Positions 1 through 8,666 of a DNA stretch of 64,000 nucleotides are shown here, piece after piece. Origin of the DNA: Pseudomonas sp. GV071. GTDB taxonomy: Bacteria; Pseudomonadota; Gammaproteobacteria; Pseudomonadales; Pseudomonadaceae. Positions within the stretch are counted from its first letter, which is position 1, and each line of letters starts with the position of its first letter. The notes beneath the pieces were generated by a model. It saw only the letters and a list, made by a program, of their open reading frames with translations, had not been told where the DNA came from and searched no databases. Both the position numbers and the translations under genes were made by a program. The DNA is taken from NCBI RefSeq assembly GCF_003050835.1, contig NZ_QAOJ01000002.1, positions 434,001-498,000 on the forward strand, read 5' to 3'.

Positions 1-147
1 GCCGTGCTGGCCGAGGGCGACCTTGGCCTTGGCCACGAAGTAGCCAATCACCGGCGCCGACTGCAGCAGGCGCAGGGCCTTGAGGGTGATCAGCTCGGGG
101 TCCCCCGGGCCGACGCCGATGCCGAGCAAACGTCCTTTTCCGCTCAT
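1..147 (-). CDS. cobI: CobI, precorrin-2 C20-methyltransferase (N-terminal part)
   Basis: Only the first 49 codons lie in the window; the rest runs off the left edge. The product methylates C20 of precorrin-2 with S-adenosylmethionine, an early step of corrin ring synthesis in the cytoplasm. The visible N-terminus carries the family motif [13 protein letters not shown] at about residues 11-23, the SAM-binding loop of the tetrapyrrole methylase fold. The ATG (147-145) shares its A with the TAA stop of cobH (149-147), so the two are translationally coupled in one leftward operon. The short motif also occurs in other cobalamin methylases (CobM has [13 protein letters not shown]), so the identification as CobI rests on the whole N-terminus and on its place directly after cobH. 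Confidence 0.85.
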   Translation of the reverse strand, partial: MSGKGRLLGIGVGPGDPELITLKALRLLQSAPVIGYFVAKAKVALGQHG

Positions 148-773
148 TACTCCACCTCCGTGGCCAGGGCGTTGACGGCCGCTGCCGCCATCGCGCTGCC
201 GCCGCGACGACCGCGCACGATCACGTAGGGCACGCCACGGCTGTCGGCGGCGAGCAGGTCTTTGGATTCGGCGGCACCGACAAAACCCACCGGGAAACCA
301 AGGATCAGCGCCGGTTTTGGCGCGCCAGCGTCGATCATTTCCAGCAAGTAGAACAGCGCGGTGGGCGCATTGCCGATCACCACCACGGCGCCTTCCAGAT
401 GCTCGCGCCAATGTTCCAGGGCCACCGCCGAGCGGGTGTTGCCCAGCTCGCGGGCGAGGTCAACCACGCCTTCATTATTGAGGGTGCAGATCACCGGGTT
501 GTTGGCCGGCAGGCGGGCGCGGGTGATGCCTTCGGCGACCATCCGCGCATCGCACAGAATCGCCGCGCCGTTGGCCAGCGCCGTGCGCCCGGCAGTGCCG
601 GCACCGGGCGAGAAGCGCAGGTCTTGCACCACGTCGACCATGCCGCAGGCGTGGATGACGCGCACCGCGAGCTTTTCCAGGTCGGCGGGAATGCCGCTGA
701 GGTCAGCTTCGGCACGGATGATGGAAAACGAGTGGCGGTAGATTTCCTGGCCATCGCGGATGTACTCAAGCAT
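147..773 (-). CDS. cobH: CobH, precorrin-8X methylmutase
   Basis: 208 residues, the normal length of the family. It moves the C11 methyl group of precorrin-8X to C12 to give hydrogenobyrinate. The conserved RVIHACGM stretch near residues 38-45 holds the histidine (about His41) that is catalytic in the characterised enzyme. The start chosen is the ATG at 773, which overlaps the cobG stop in the form TGATG; a TTG one codon upstream is possible but unnecessary. Lies between cobG and cobI with overlapping ends, so it is almost certainly co-transcribed and coupled. No sign of damage or transfer. Confidence 0.93.
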   Translation of the reverse strand: MLEYIRDGQEIYRHSFSIIRAEADLSGIPADLEKLAVRVIHACGMVDVVQDLRFSPGAGTAGRTALANGAAILCDARMVAEGITRARLPANNPVICTLNNEGVVDLARELGNTRSAVALEHWREHLEGAVVVIGNAPTALFYLLEMIDAGAPKPALILGFPVGFVGAAESKDLLAADSRGVPYVIVRGRRGGSAMAAAAVNALATEVE

Positions 774-2107
774 CAAGGGGCTTCCATGGTTTGGGGCTGC
801 GCGGTCAGGGTGTCGGCGGCTTCAAGAATAGTCAGGTTACGGGCCAGCAAACGGCCGAAACCGGCTGCGTTGCTGTCGCGTGTATAGAGGTCATAACGCC
901 CTTCGGCCACGGCCAGCAGGGTGTGCGGCGCCACATGGGCGGCGGCGCAGGAGCGGGTGCAGGCGCTCAGGTGCACTTGGTCGATAGGGCCGCGGTTGGC
1001 GAGTAAATCGGCCAGCAGCAGGGCGTCGGCTTTGCTCGCGGAAAGGCCTTTGCTGCAGTCGCTGGAGCCACTGCAGGCGACGATGCGTGCCAGCGGCGCG
1101 GCGCTGTCGGTAAGCAGGCCAAGGGCGTTGAGTTTTGCCATCAGGTCTGGCGCCTGAGCAGCTGCCACATCGCGCAGCAGGAGGCTTTGCCAGGGAGTGA
1201 AATACAGCGCGTCTGCGGCCAGTTGGGCGACGCCAGCCAATTGCGAAGCGCTGATTCTGCCCAGCACCGGCGCGGCGCCGAGATGCCGCAGACCTGCCTG
1301 GCGTTGCTCACCAATGCCCAGATGCGCCCAAGGCTCGGCAGCCGGCCTGCGCCACTCGAGGACATCGGCCTCTTGTTGCAGTGGGAACGGCAGCCGGGCT
1401 TGCAGCGCAGTGAGAAAGTCGCTGGTCGGCATCTGCTTGAGCAGATGGCGCATGCGCGTGTGTTCGGGGTTGGCGCGCTGCAGAAACAGTTCCAGGCAGG
1501 CGTTCACCAGCGTTGGCACCTGGTCGGCGTTGACGGCCGCCAGCGCTTCGCTGGGGCTGCTGGCCAGGCCGAAGGCAAAACGCTGCGCGTCGAGTGCACT
1601 TATCCACAGGTCATGGTGATGCTCGAGCATCGCCATGCCTTCGCCGCCGTCCAGTTGCAGGGCAAATTTGGCCGAGAGCTGGTGCAGGCGCTCATTGTTT
1701 TCCAACAAGCTCAGCAACTGCTCGGCGAGCGGGCGCACATCCAGGCGTTGTTGCGGGTCGACACCGGCGGCGGGGCTGAGCATCAGGTTGCGCACATCGT
1801 CCGCAGCGGAATTACGCGGGCCCAATTCGGCGGCCAATAGCGCGTCGATCAGCGCCTGCTCTTCACCGCCGCGCACTCCACGAATCTGCAGGTTGGCGCG
1901 GTTGGTGATTTCCAGCACGCCGCTGGCATGGCGCTCGGCGGCGGCGCTGATGGCCAATGCCTGGGCCGCGCTAAGCCGGCCGCCGGGCAATTTGACCCGG
2001 CAGATGCCGCCATCCCGCGCTTGCACAATGCGCAGCAAACCCGGGCACGCGGTATGGCGTGGCAGGGGGGCGTTGGGCAGGGGCTGGGCGTCGTTCAAAA
2101 AGGTCAC
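773..2107 (-). CDS. cobG: CobG, precorrin-3B synthase
   Basis: A nitrite/sulfite-reductase-like monooxygenase that oxidises precorrin-3A to precorrin-3B in the oxygen-dependent corrin pathway. Seen in the sequence: an N-terminal ferredoxin-like half domain ([18 protein letters not shown]), and in the C-terminal third two cysteine pairs, ACSGSSDC and SACTRSC, that fit the 4Fe-4S/siroheme-type ligand pattern of the family. The open frame extends to an ATG at 2212, but that would overlap the divergent cobL start; I place the start at the GTG at 2107, giving 444 residues, close to the size of known CobG. The promoter-like hexamers at 2148-2176 lie just upstream of this GTG, which supports the shorter form. 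First gene of the cobG-cobH-cobI operon. Confidence 0.85.
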   Translation of the reverse strand: MTFLNDAQPLPNAPLPRHTACPGLLRIVQARDGGICRVKLPGGRLSAAQALAISAAAERHASGVLEITNRANLQIRGVRGGEEQALIDALLAAELGPRNSAADDVRNLMLSPAAGVDPQQRLDVRPLAEQLLSLLENNERLHQLSAKFALQLDGGEGMAMLEHHHDLWISALDAQRFAFGLASSPSEALAAVNADQVPTLVNACLELFLQRANPEHTRMRHLLKQMPTSDFLTALQARLPFPLQQEADVLEWRRPAAEPWAHLGIGEQRQAGLRHLGAAPVLGRISASQLAGVAQLAADALYFTPWQSLLLRDVAAAQAPDLMAKLNALGLLTDSAAPLARIVACSGSSDCSKGLSASKADALLLADLLANRGPIDQVHLSACTRSCAAAHVAPHTLLAVAEGRYDLYTRDSNAAGFGRLLARNLTILEAADTLTAQPQTMEAP

Positions 2108-2147
2108 CGGTTCGCCGTGGCTGGCTGTGGGTGCCGGCGAACGCGCT

Positions 2148-2176
2148 ATTATGCCCGCTTTGCCCGACCCCAGGAA
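2148..2176 (-). promoter_or_regulatory. candidate promoter of cobGHI
   Basis: On the minus strand a CATAAT hexamer (2153-2148) stands 17 bp from TTCCTG (2176-2171). The -10 matches the sigma-70 consensus at five of six positions, the -35 at only three. Transcription would begin near 2140, downstream of the ATG at 2212, and so favours the GTG start of cobG. Confidence 0.4.
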
Positions 2177-2210
2177 AAGCCTGCTGGTCGGCTGGCGTGA
2201 AGGAGTGCCC

Positions 2211-3413
2211 ATGGCGGCGTGGCTGACAGTGGTGGGAATCGGTGAGGACGGCTACAGCGGCCTGGGCAAACCGGCGCGCCGGGCGCTGCTCGACGCTCGC
2301 CTGATTGTCGGCAGCCCGCGCCAGTTGGAATTGCTGCCGCACTGCCTGAGCGCCGAGCGTTTGCTCTGGCCAAGCCCGTTCAGCCTCGGCCCGGTATTGG
2401 CCGCGCGCGGCACGCCGGTGTGCGTGCTGGCCAGCGGCGACCCGATGCTGTTTGGCGTCGGCGCCAGCCTGGCGCGCCAGGTGCCGGCTGAAGAGATGCA
2501 GGTGTTTCCGGCGCCGTCGTCTTTCTCGCTTGCGGCGGCGCAATTGGGCTGGGCGTTGCAGGACGTCAGCTGCCTTTCTGTGGTTGCCCGCCCGCTAGCG
2601 GCGCTGCACAGCCATATTCATCCCGGCCAACGCTTGCTGGTGCTGAGTAACGACGGCAGCAGCCCCGCTGCCATCGCCCAATTGTTGAATGAGCGCGGGT
2701 TTGGCGGCAGTCGCTTGCGTGTGCTTGAGCATCTGGGCGGCCCGTTGCAGCGTTCCATCGATGGCCTCGCCAGCACCTGGGCCTTGCCGGAAGTGGCTGC
2801 ATTGAATGTGCTGGCCATAGAGTGCGTGGCCGGCGCCGATGCGCGCTTGCTGCCGCTGACCCCCGGCCTGCCCGACAGCGCCTTCGCCCACGACGGCCAA
2901 CTGACCAAACGCGATGTACGCGCCATTACCCTCGCGCGCCTGGCGCCGTTGCCCGGTGAACTGCTGTGGGACGTTGGCGCCGGCTGCGGCTCCATCGGTA
3001 TTGAGTGGATGCGCGCGCACCCGACGTGCCGGGCGATTGCCGTTGAAGCCAACGGCGAGCGCCAAGGCCTGATCGCGCAGAACCGCGATGCCCTCGGTGT
3101 GCCCGGTCTGCAATTGGTAGCCGGCAGCGCCCCCGAAGCGCTGCATGGTTTACCGCAAGCCGATGCGATTTTTATTGGTGGCGGCGTCACCCTTCCTGGC
3201 GTGCTGGAACACTGCTGGGCCAACCTGCGCCCCGGTGGCCGCCTGGTCGCCAATGCGGTGACCCTGCAAAGCGAAGCGCGGTTAGTGGCCTGGCGTGAAC
3301 AGTGTGGCGGCGAGCTGACGCGCATCAGCGTCGCCCAGGCGCTACCGTTAGGCGAGTTCGATACCTGGCGCACCGCGCTGCCGATCACCTTGTTGCACGC
3401 CGTGAAGCCCTGA
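2211..3413 (+). CDS. cobL: CobL, precorrin-6Y C5,15-methyltransferase (decarboxylating)
   Basis: 400 residues, a natural fusion of two enzymes. The N-terminal half (to about residue 200) is a tetrapyrrole methylase of the CbiE type, starting with the motif [12 protein letters not shown]. The C-terminal half is a class I SAM methyltransferase of the CbiT type with the glycine loop [14 protein letters not shown] near residue 260. Together they methylate C5 and C15 and remove the C12 acetate carboxyl of precorrin-6B. The ATG at 2211 has a strong AAGGAG six bases upstream (2200-2205); longer frames upstream have no such site and would run through cobG. Divergent from cobG and three bases from cbiD, so it heads a cobL-cbiD-cobK operon. 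Confidence 0.94.
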   Translation: MAAWLTVVGIGEDGYSGLGKPARRALLDARLIVGSPRQLELLPHCLSAERLLWPSPFSLGPVLAARGTPVCVLASGDPMLFGVGASLARQVPAEEMQVFPAPSSFSLAAAQLGWALQDVSCLSVVARPLAALHSHIHPGQRLLVLSNDGSSPAAIAQLLNERGFGGSRLRVLEHLGGPLQRSIDGLASTWALPEVAALNVLAIECVAGADARLLPLTPGLPDSAFAHDGQLTKRDVRAITLARLAPLPGELLWDVGAGCGSIGIEWMRAHPTCRAIAVEANGERQGLIAQNRDALGVPGLQLVAGSAPEALHGLPQADAIFIGGGVTLPGVLEHCWANLRPGGRLVANAVTLQSEARLVAWREQCGGELTRISVAQALPLGEFDTWRTALPITLLHAVKP

Positions 3414-3416
3414 GCC

Positions 3417-4514
3417 ATGCGCGAAGAAACCGCCGAACAACCCGCGCCGCTGCGTAGCGGCTACACCACCGGCAGCTGTGTCACCGCGACCAGCCTGGCG
3501 GCGGCGCGGTTGTTGCTCGCCGGCATGGTCAGCGATGCGGTGGAAATCGTCCTGCCCAAAGGCCGCGAAGTGCTGATGCGCCTGGAGTTCTGCCGGCCAT
3601 TCGAAGATGGCGCCGAAGCGGGAACGCTGAAAGATGCTGGCGACGACCCGGACGTCACCCATGGCGCCCTGGTGTTCGCCCGCGTGCGCTTGCGCCGTGA
3701 ACCGGGCGTGGCGTTTTTTGCCGGCCCAGGTGTTGGCACCGTGACCAAACCGGGGCTGACCCTGCCGGTGGGCGAGCCGGCGATCAACCCGGTGCCGCGG
3801 CAGATGATCACCAATCACTTGCTCAACCTGGCGACTGAGCACGGTTATGCAGGCGGCTTCGAAGTCACCGCTTGTGTGGAAAACGGCGAGGCACTGGCGC
3901 TGAAAACCATGAACCCGCGCCTGGGCATTTTGGGCGGCCTGTCGATTCTCGGCACCAGCGGTATCGTCCGGCCGTTTTCCTGCGCGGCGTATATCGCTTC
4001 TATTCACCAGGGCATCGACGTCGCAAAGGCCAATGGCTTTACCCATCTGGCGGCGTGCACCGGCAACGCCAGCGAAGATTGCATGCGCCGCCACTACCAA
4101 CTGGACGACACCGCGCTGGTGGAAATGGGCGACTTCGTCGGCGCCGTGCTCAAGCATTTGCGCGTGGCGCCGGTGGCGAAAATGAGCATCTGCGGCGGCT
4201 TCGGCAAGATCAGCAAGCTGGCCGCCGGCCATATGGATTTGCACAGCCGCCACTCCAGCATCGACCTGCCGCAACTGGCCGAATGGGCCGCCGCCATTGG
4301 CGCCAGCGCTGACCTGCAAGCGGCGATTGTCGCCAGCAATACCAGCCAGCAGGCGTTGGCCTCGGCCAGTGCCGAGGGTATCGAACTGGGTAATGCGGTG
4401 TGTGCCCATGCATTGGCGTTTGCCAAAAGCATCGTGCCGGCCGAGGTCGAGGTGGAGGTGTTCGCCATCGACCGCCAGGGCGGCATCGTAGGGTATGCGG
4501 GGGCAGGGCAGTGA
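3417..4514 (+). CDS. cbiD: CbiD, (cobalt-)precorrin-5B C1-methyltransferase
   Basis: 365 residues with the hallmark N-terminal [14 protein letters not shown] and the downstream [18 protein letters not shown] block. CbiD methylates C1 of the ring after loss of the acetyl fragment, a step carried out by the unrelated CobF in the classical aerobic pathway. Its presence between cobL and cobK, in a cluster that also has CobG and CobN, shows that this strain uses CbiD in an otherwise oxygen-type pathway. The stop TGA (4512-4514) overlaps the GTG start of cobK. The start follows the cobL stop after three bases, with no strong ribosome site of its own, so coupled translation is likely. Confidence 0.93.
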   Translation: MREETAEQPAPLRSGYTTGSCVTATSLAAARLLLAGMVSDAVEIVLPKGREVLMRLEFCRPFEDGAEAGTLKDAGDDPDVTHGALVFARVRLRREPGVAFFAGPGVGTVTKPGLTLPVGEPAINPVPRQMITNHLLNLATEHGYAGGFEVTACVENGEALALKTMNPRLGILGGLSILGTSGIVRPFSCAAYIASIHQGIDVAKANGFTHLAACTGNASEDCMRRHYQLDDTALVEMGDFVGAVLKHLRVAPVAKMSICGGFGKISKLAAGHMDLHSRHSSIDLPQLAEWAAAIGASADLQAAIVASNTSQQALASASAEGIELGNAVCAHALAFAKSIVPAEVEVEVFAIDRQGGIVGYAGAGQ

Positions 4515-5269
4515 GGCCGAAGGTGCTTGTGCTGGGCGGCGTGACCGAAGCGTTAGCATTGGCCCGGCAACTGGCGGCAGACGATATCTATAGCCTCGCC
4601 GGCCTTGGCCGCGTACCGGAGGATTTGCCCTGCCAGGTACGCGTTGGCGGCTTCGGCGGTGCCGAAGGGCTGGCGCAGTTTGTGGCCGACAACGGCATCG
4701 GTTTGCTGGTTGACGCGACCCATCCTTACGCCGCACAGATCAGCGCCAATGCAGTACGCGCTGCCACCTTGGCCGGCATTCCCTGCTGGGCGTTGCGCCG
4801 CCCAGGCTGGCAAGCGCAGGCCGGTGATGACTGGCGAGAAGTGGCCGACTGGAACGAACTTATCCACAGCCTGAAACCTTTCCGGCGCCCGCTGTTCACC
4901 CTCGGTCGTGAACCGCTGGAACACCTCGACGAAATCCCCGAACACCAGCACTGGACCGTGCGCTGCCTGCAAAGCCAGCCCGCCACGCCGCGCGCCGAAA
5001 TCATCGGCGCCCGTGGGCCGTTTACGTTGGAAAGCGAGCGCGAGCTGTTTGCCCGTTTGCACTGCGATGTGCTGATCAGCAAGAACAGCGGCAGCCAGGC
5101 CACCGAACCGAAGTTGCAGGTGGCGCGCGAGCTGGGGGTGCCGGTGCTGGTGCTGCGTCGGCCTGAGTTGCCGGCGGTGGATAGAGCGTTTTCCGAAGGG
5201 CGGGTGCTGCTTGAGGCACTCAAGAGCATCGCGGCTGAAGCCGCTCCTACACAATTGTGCGATCCGTAG
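4511..5269 (+). CDS. cobK: CobK, precorrin-6A reductase
   Basis: NADPH-dependent reductase of the precorrin-6A ring, 252 residues. Family features seen: an N-terminal [17 protein letters not shown] dinucleotide-binding start, [12 protein letters not shown], and near the C-terminus [15 protein letters not shown]. The start is the GTG at 4511, embedded in the cbiD stop as GTGA; longer frames overlap cbiD and have no homology. Odd point: the last 14 or so codons (from about 5226) run through the first arm of a REP pair, so the tail ...[14 protein letters not shown] is repeat-encoded and the stop lies in the REP spacer. This tail is unlikely to be functional. Last gene of the cobL operon. Confidence 0.92.
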   Translation: MRPKVLVLGGVTEALALARQLAADDIYSLAGLGRVPEDLPCQVRVGGFGGAEGLAQFVADNGIGLLVDATHPYAAQISANAVRAATLAGIPCWALRRPGWQAQAGDDWREVADWNELIHSLKPFRRPLFTLGREPLEHLDEIPEHQHWTVRCLQSQPATPRAEIIGARGPFTLESERELFARLHCDVLISKNSGSQATEPKLQVARELGVPVLVLRRPELPAVDRAFSEGRVLLEALKSIAAEAAPTQLCDP

Positions 5270-5290
5270 GAGCGGCTTCAGCCGCGATGC
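5226..5290. repeat. REP pair 1 (inverted, 25-bp arms)
   Basis: GCATCGCGGCTGAAGCCGCT... (5226-5250) followed 15 bases later by its inverse (5266-5290). The pair sits between the convergent ends of cobK and the aldehyde dehydrogenase gene and could also act as a bidirectional hairpin terminator. Confidence 0.9.
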
Positions 5291-5297
5291 TTTTGCT

Positions 5298-6779
5298 TCA
5301 GCCCTCGCTGTAAAACACCTCGTCCTTGTACGGGTACCACCACTCGTGAATCTGCGGCTGGTGGTCGATGATCACCATCTTCGAACGGCGGAAGGCGTCC
5401 AGACCCTGGCGGCCCAACTCGCGACCCATGCCAGACATTTTCCAGCCGCCGAAGGGCAGGGCGTCGTTGTCGATCAGCGGGTTGTTCACCCACACCATGC
5501 CAGCTTCCAAACGGTCGGCGGCTTCCATTGCTTCAGCCAGATCGGTGGAAAACAGTGAGGCGCCGAGGCCGAAGTGCGAGTCGTTGGCCAGGCGCACGGC
5601 TTCGTCGAAGTCGGCCACTTTGCAGATGGCCGCGACCGGGCCAAAGCATTCTTCGTGGAGGATATCCATGGCCTGGGTAACGCCGGTGAGGATGGTCGGC
5701 TCGTAGTACCAGCCCACCGGCTGGCTTGGCGGAATGCGCCCGCCACAGACCACCGTGGCACCTTTGGCCACGGCGTCGGCGACCAGGCGCATGACCTTGT
5801 CGCGCGCCGCTTCGCTGACCAGCGGACCGATTTCGCTGTGTTCCAGGCCGTGGCCAATGCGCAGTTTTTGCGTCATCGCGGCAAAGCGTTCGACGAACGC
5901 ATCGTGAATCTCGTCCACCACAAAAAAGCGTTCGGCCGAGGTGCAGATCTGCCCGGTGAGGTGGAAGGCAGCGGTCACCGAACCGGCCACCGCGACATCC
6001 AGCGGCGCGTGTTTGGAGACGATCAGCGCATCGCTGCCACCGGCTTCGATCACGCAGGGTTTCATCCGCTCGGCGCAGGCCATGGCCACCGCTTTGCCGG
6101 CCGCCACGCTGCCGGTGAAAGCGACGGCGTGGGTGCCTTCGGACTGGATCAGCAACTGCGCGGTTTTCGCATCGCCAGGTACGCAGCTCACCAGCCCGGC
6201 TGGTAGCAAACGAAAATGCTCCATGAATTTCAGGGTGCACAGGCTGGTGGCTTCGGCCGGTTTGATGATGCAGGCGTTGCCGGCAGCCAGCGACGCGGCC
6301 ACCGTCCAGCACATCAGCAGGATGGGGAAGTTGAACGGCATGATGTGCACGCTCACGCCCATGGCGTCGTAGCGCACATGCTGGAACGAGCCCAGTTGCG
6401 TGGTGCCGGCGACCTTGCCGGCGTCGTCGCGGGCCATCTCGGCGTAGTAGCGAAAAATCGGCGCGCAGTTGGCCAGCTCGCCCATGGCTTCAGGGAAGGG
6501 TTTGCCCATTTCCAGGGTCATCAGCCGCCCGGCTTCGCGGTTCACCGCCACTTCACTTTCGATGGCATTGGCCAACTGATGAAGGATCGCCGCCCGGCTT
6601 TTTGCGTCGACCTTGCGCCACTGTTTTTGCGCGGCATTGGCGGCTGTCACGGCGCTGTTCACGTCGGCCTCATCGCCGAGCACGATGTTGCCTACCTGTT
6701 CCAGGGTGGCGGGGTTGATGATGGCGCGCAGGCGTTCGCTCTGCGGGGTGATGAATTCGGGGTTGATGAAGTGCTTCAT
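5298..6779 (-). CDS. NAD(P)-dependent aldehyde dehydrogenase
   Basis: 493 residues of the ALDH superfamily, with the IMPFNFPILLMCWTVAASLAAGN block, the general-base glutamate in VIEAGGSDALIV (about residue 255-260) and the catalytic cysteine in TGQICTSAERF (about residue 290). It resembles succinate-semialdehyde / phenylacetaldehyde-type dehydrogenases; the substrate cannot be read from the sequence. The ATG at 6779 has GGAG seven bases upstream, which decides against a longer start at 6815. It lies 51 bases after the kinase gene, as the last member of the leftward operon starting with the binding protein at 13925. An oxidation of an aldehyde produced from an amine taken up by the transporter is a reasonable inference. 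Confidence 0.9.
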   Translation of the reverse strand: MKHFINPEFITPQSERLRAIINPATLEQVGNIVLGDEADVNSAVTAANAAQKQWRKVDAKSRAAILHQLANAIESEVAVNREAGRLMTLEMGKPFPEAMGELANCAPIFRYYAEMARDDAGKVAGTTQLGSFQHVRYDAMGVSVHIMPFNFPILLMCWTVAASLAAGNACIIKPAEATSLCTLKFMEHFRLLPAGLVSCVPGDAKTAQLLIQSEGTHAVAFTGSVAAGKAVAMACAERMKPCVIEAGGSDALIVSKHAPLDVAVAGSVTAAFHLTGQICTSAERFFVVDEIHDAFVERFAAMTQKLRIGHGLEHSEIGPLVSEAARDKVMRLVADAVAKGATVVCGGRIPPSQPVGWYYEPTILTGVTQAMDILHEECFGPVAAICKVADFDEAVRLANDSHFGLGASLFSTDLAEAMEAADRLEAGMVWVNNPLIDNDALPFGGWKMSGMGRELGRQGLDAFRRSKMVIIDHQPQIHEWWYPYKDEVFYSEG

Positions 6780-6830
6780 GGCGGCTCCAGGCGGGGGCTG
6801 TGAAGGGTTATCCACAACCCGGAAACAGGG

Positions 6831-7838
6831 TCAGTGGGCAGGCAGTGGTTGCGCCCAGCCGGGCAGATGTCGGTCGAGAAATTCGCGCAGCGGCAGCAGC
6901 GCCGGGGTGTGCAGGGCGCGGTCGAGCAGACCGATCACCCGTGGCAGGTGCGCCAGGTAATGCTGCTTGCCGTCACGCTGGGCCAGGCGCACAAAAATGC
7001 CGGCGACCTTGGCGTGGCGCAGGGCGGCCAGCACCGGGTAATCAGCGCTGAACTGTTCGGCATTCACCTCCGGGCGCTGCGCCAGGTAACGGGTCAGCAG
7101 CTGGTCACGCAGGCTGTCGGGGACATCGCGGCGGGCATCTTCCAGCAGCGACATGAGGTCGTAGGCGCAGGAGCCAATCAGGGCGTCCTGAAAATCCAGT
7201 AATCCACAGGCCCGAATACCGTGTTGGCCATCCAGGCGCATCAGGTTATCTACATGGAAATCGCGCAGCACCAGAGCCTCGCGGCGGCTGGCGACGTTGT
7301 GGGCAAGTTGTCCACAGAGGGCCAGATACGGTGCGCGCAGAGTCTCTGCCGTTGACTTATCCACAAGCAGCGGCGCGTACCAATCGATAAACAGCGCTGC
7401 TTCGGCCAACAGTGCAGTGAGGTCGTAGGCTGGCACGTCCACTGCCAACGCTCGCGGTGCCTGGTGCAGGTGCACCAGGGCGTCCACAGCCAATTCGTAC
7501 AGCGGCTGCTCGGCATAACCCATGGCCAATAGCCGGGTGTAAGTGGCCTGGCCGAAGTCTTCGATCAGTGCCAGGCCGGCAGCGCGGTCACTGGCCAGCA
7601 CATGCGGTGCCGACAAACCCAGCTCGCGCAGGTGCAGGGCCAGGGTCAGAAACGGCACGATGGGTTCATACGCCGGTGGCGAATCCATCAACAGCAAACC
7701 CGCCTGCGGCAGACGGAAATAGCAGCGCCGCGACGCGTCCATTGGCAGGGCTTCGAGGCGGCTGTCGGCAAAGCCTGCGCCGGCCAGAAAGGCGCGGCGC
7801 TGCTCGGGGCGGGCGTACTGTTCGGGCATGCTGATCAC
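6831..7838 (-). CDS. APH-fold sugar kinase, AmgK-like
   Basis: 335 residues of the aminoglycoside phosphotransferase fold. Seen: an N-terminal DASRRCYFRL motif typical of the AmgK branch (N-acetylmuramate/N-acetylglucosamine 1-kinases), the catalytic loop VLRDFHVDNLM and the metal-binding LLDFQDALIG. True AmgK acts in cell-wall sugar recycling and is usually paired with murU; here the gene is embedded in an amine-uptake operon, so its substrate is probably different. The GTG at 7838 overlaps the stop of the upstream cupin as GTGA; an in-frame ATG at 7829 is an alternative. No close drug-resistance enzyme is suggested by the motifs. Confidence 0.75.
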   Translation of the reverse strand: MISMPEQYARPEQRRAFLAGAGFADSRLEALPMDASRRCYFRLPQAGLLLMDSPPAYEPIVPFLTLALHLRELGLSAPHVLASDRAAGLALIEDFGQATYTRLLAMGYAEQPLYELAVDALVHLHQAPRALAVDVPAYDLTALLAEAALFIDWYAPLLVDKSTAETLRAPYLALCGQLAHNVASRREALVLRDFHVDNLMRLDGQHGIRACGLLDFQDALIGSCAYDLMSLLEDARRDVPDSLRDQLLTRYLAQRPEVNAEQFSADYPVLAALRHAKVAGIFVRLAQRDGKQHYLAHLPRVIGLLDRALHTPALLPLREFLDRHLPGWAQPLPAH

Positions 7839-8179
7839 CGGATCATGTAGACCTTTTTGATGGTTTCGTGGACGGTGCAGGTGCCCTTCCAGTCTTTTGG
7901 GAAGAACGCCGCGGTGTCCGGTTTGATCTCGATCACTTCGCCGCTTTCATGCACGTAGGTGCTGCTGCCTTCGAGGAAGTGGCAGAACTCGTCACTGGTG
8001 ACATGACAGAACCACTTGCCTGGCGTGCACACCCAGATGCCGCATTCGGACTGGCCTTCGGGGCCTTTGTGCAGCACCACGCCTGAGACTTTCGACTCGC
8101 CTTCGAGCATGGTCGGGATGGTGCCCCAGTCTTTGAGGTCGGTGATTTGCAGCGGGTTGTAGAGGTGTGGGGTGGTCAT
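7835..8179 (-). CDS. small cupin, DUF861/EutQ-like (copy 1)
   Basis: 114 residues, a single cupin barrel of the type found in ureidoglycine aminohydrolase and EutQ. Seen: VLHKGPEG, GIWVCTPGKWFCHVTSDEFCHFLEGSS and a late IEIKPDTAAFFPKDWKGTCTVHETI. Conserved acidic and histidine positions (DEFCH, VHET) could hold a metal, though not in the classic His-rich set. It is clearly paralogous to the cupin at 8304-8666 (same CTPG, DE-CHF, WTG/WKG, ETI marks). Probable roles are a small isomerase/lyase or a ligand-binding protein. Separated from its paralogue by a REP pair and overlapping the kinase gene by four bases. Confidence 0.75.
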   Translation of the reverse strand: MTTPHLYNPLQITDLKDWGTIPTMLEGESKVSGVVLHKGPEGQSECGIWVCTPGKWFCHVTSDEFCHFLEGSSTYVHESGEVIEIKPDTAAFFPKDWKGTCTVHETIKKVYMIR

Positions 8180-8203
8180 GGTTTTGGTCCTTATGAAGAT
8201 TTC

Positions 8204-8287
8204 GTAGGAGCGGCCGGTCCGGCGTTCCGGTTAGCCGCGATTGGGTCGTGAATAAATCAAAAGCATCGCGGCTAAAGCCGCTCCTAC
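8204..8287. repeat. REP pair 2 with one irregular arm
   Basis: The right arm (8263-8287) is a normal 25-base REP; the left arm begins normally with GTAGGAGCGGC at 8204 but carries an extra GC-rich stretch before TTAGCCGCGAT. It lies inside the operon between the two cupin genes. Confidence 0.8.
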
Positions 8288-8303
8288 GGGTTGGTGCTTT
8301 GGC

Positions 8304-8666
8304 TTAGGCCAGCATGTAGAGGTTGCGGATGGTTTCCTGCACGTGGCATTCGCCAGTCCAGCCGGCGGGAAACAGCACCAGGGTGTTGGGGTGCACTTCG
8401 ATCACTTCGCCGTTGTCCTCAACGTAGGTGGCGCGGCCGCTGACGAAATGGCACAGCTCGTCACGGGGAATCGACAGGCGCCAACGCCCGGGCGTGCACA
8501 CCCACAGGCCGGTTTCCGGGCTGTTATTCGGGCCCTTGAACAGCAGGCGGCCGCTGGAGTGGGAGACGCCTTCGACGGCGTCGCTTTGCACGCCCCAGTC
8601 CACCAGGTCGGTGCGGGTGCTGACGTCATACAGCACCGGTGCTGTGGTCACTGTTGGTTCACTCAT
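8304..8666 (-). CDS. small cupin, DUF861/EutQ-like (copy 2)
   Basis: 120 residues, paralogue of the 114-residue cupin downstream. Shared landmarks are LFKGPNNSPETGLWVCTPGR, DELCHFVSG, VIEVHPNTLVLFPAGWTGEC and VQETIRNLYML. Its start overlaps the 3' end of the glycosyltransferase gene by eight bases, so the two are coupled. Two tandem single-domain copies suggest either a heteromer (like the bicupin of ureidoglycine aminohydrolase split in two) or two related reactions. The substrate is unknown. Confidence 0.75.
   Translation of the reverse strand: MSEPTVTTAPVLYDVSTRTDLVDWGVQSDAVEGVSHSSGRLLFKGPNNSPETGLWVCTPGRWRLSIPRDELCHFVSGRATYVEDNGEVIEVHPNTLVLFPAGWTGECHVQETIRNLYMLA

Noticed and set aside
4400..4510. 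Longer CobK start
   Set aside because: Would overlap cbiD by 115 bases in another frame; family similarity begins at the GTG at 4511.
6831..7838. Aminoglycoside resistance gene
   Set aside because: The fold is shared, but DAS-R-YFR and the operon context point to a sugar- or amino-alcohol kinase of metabolism.
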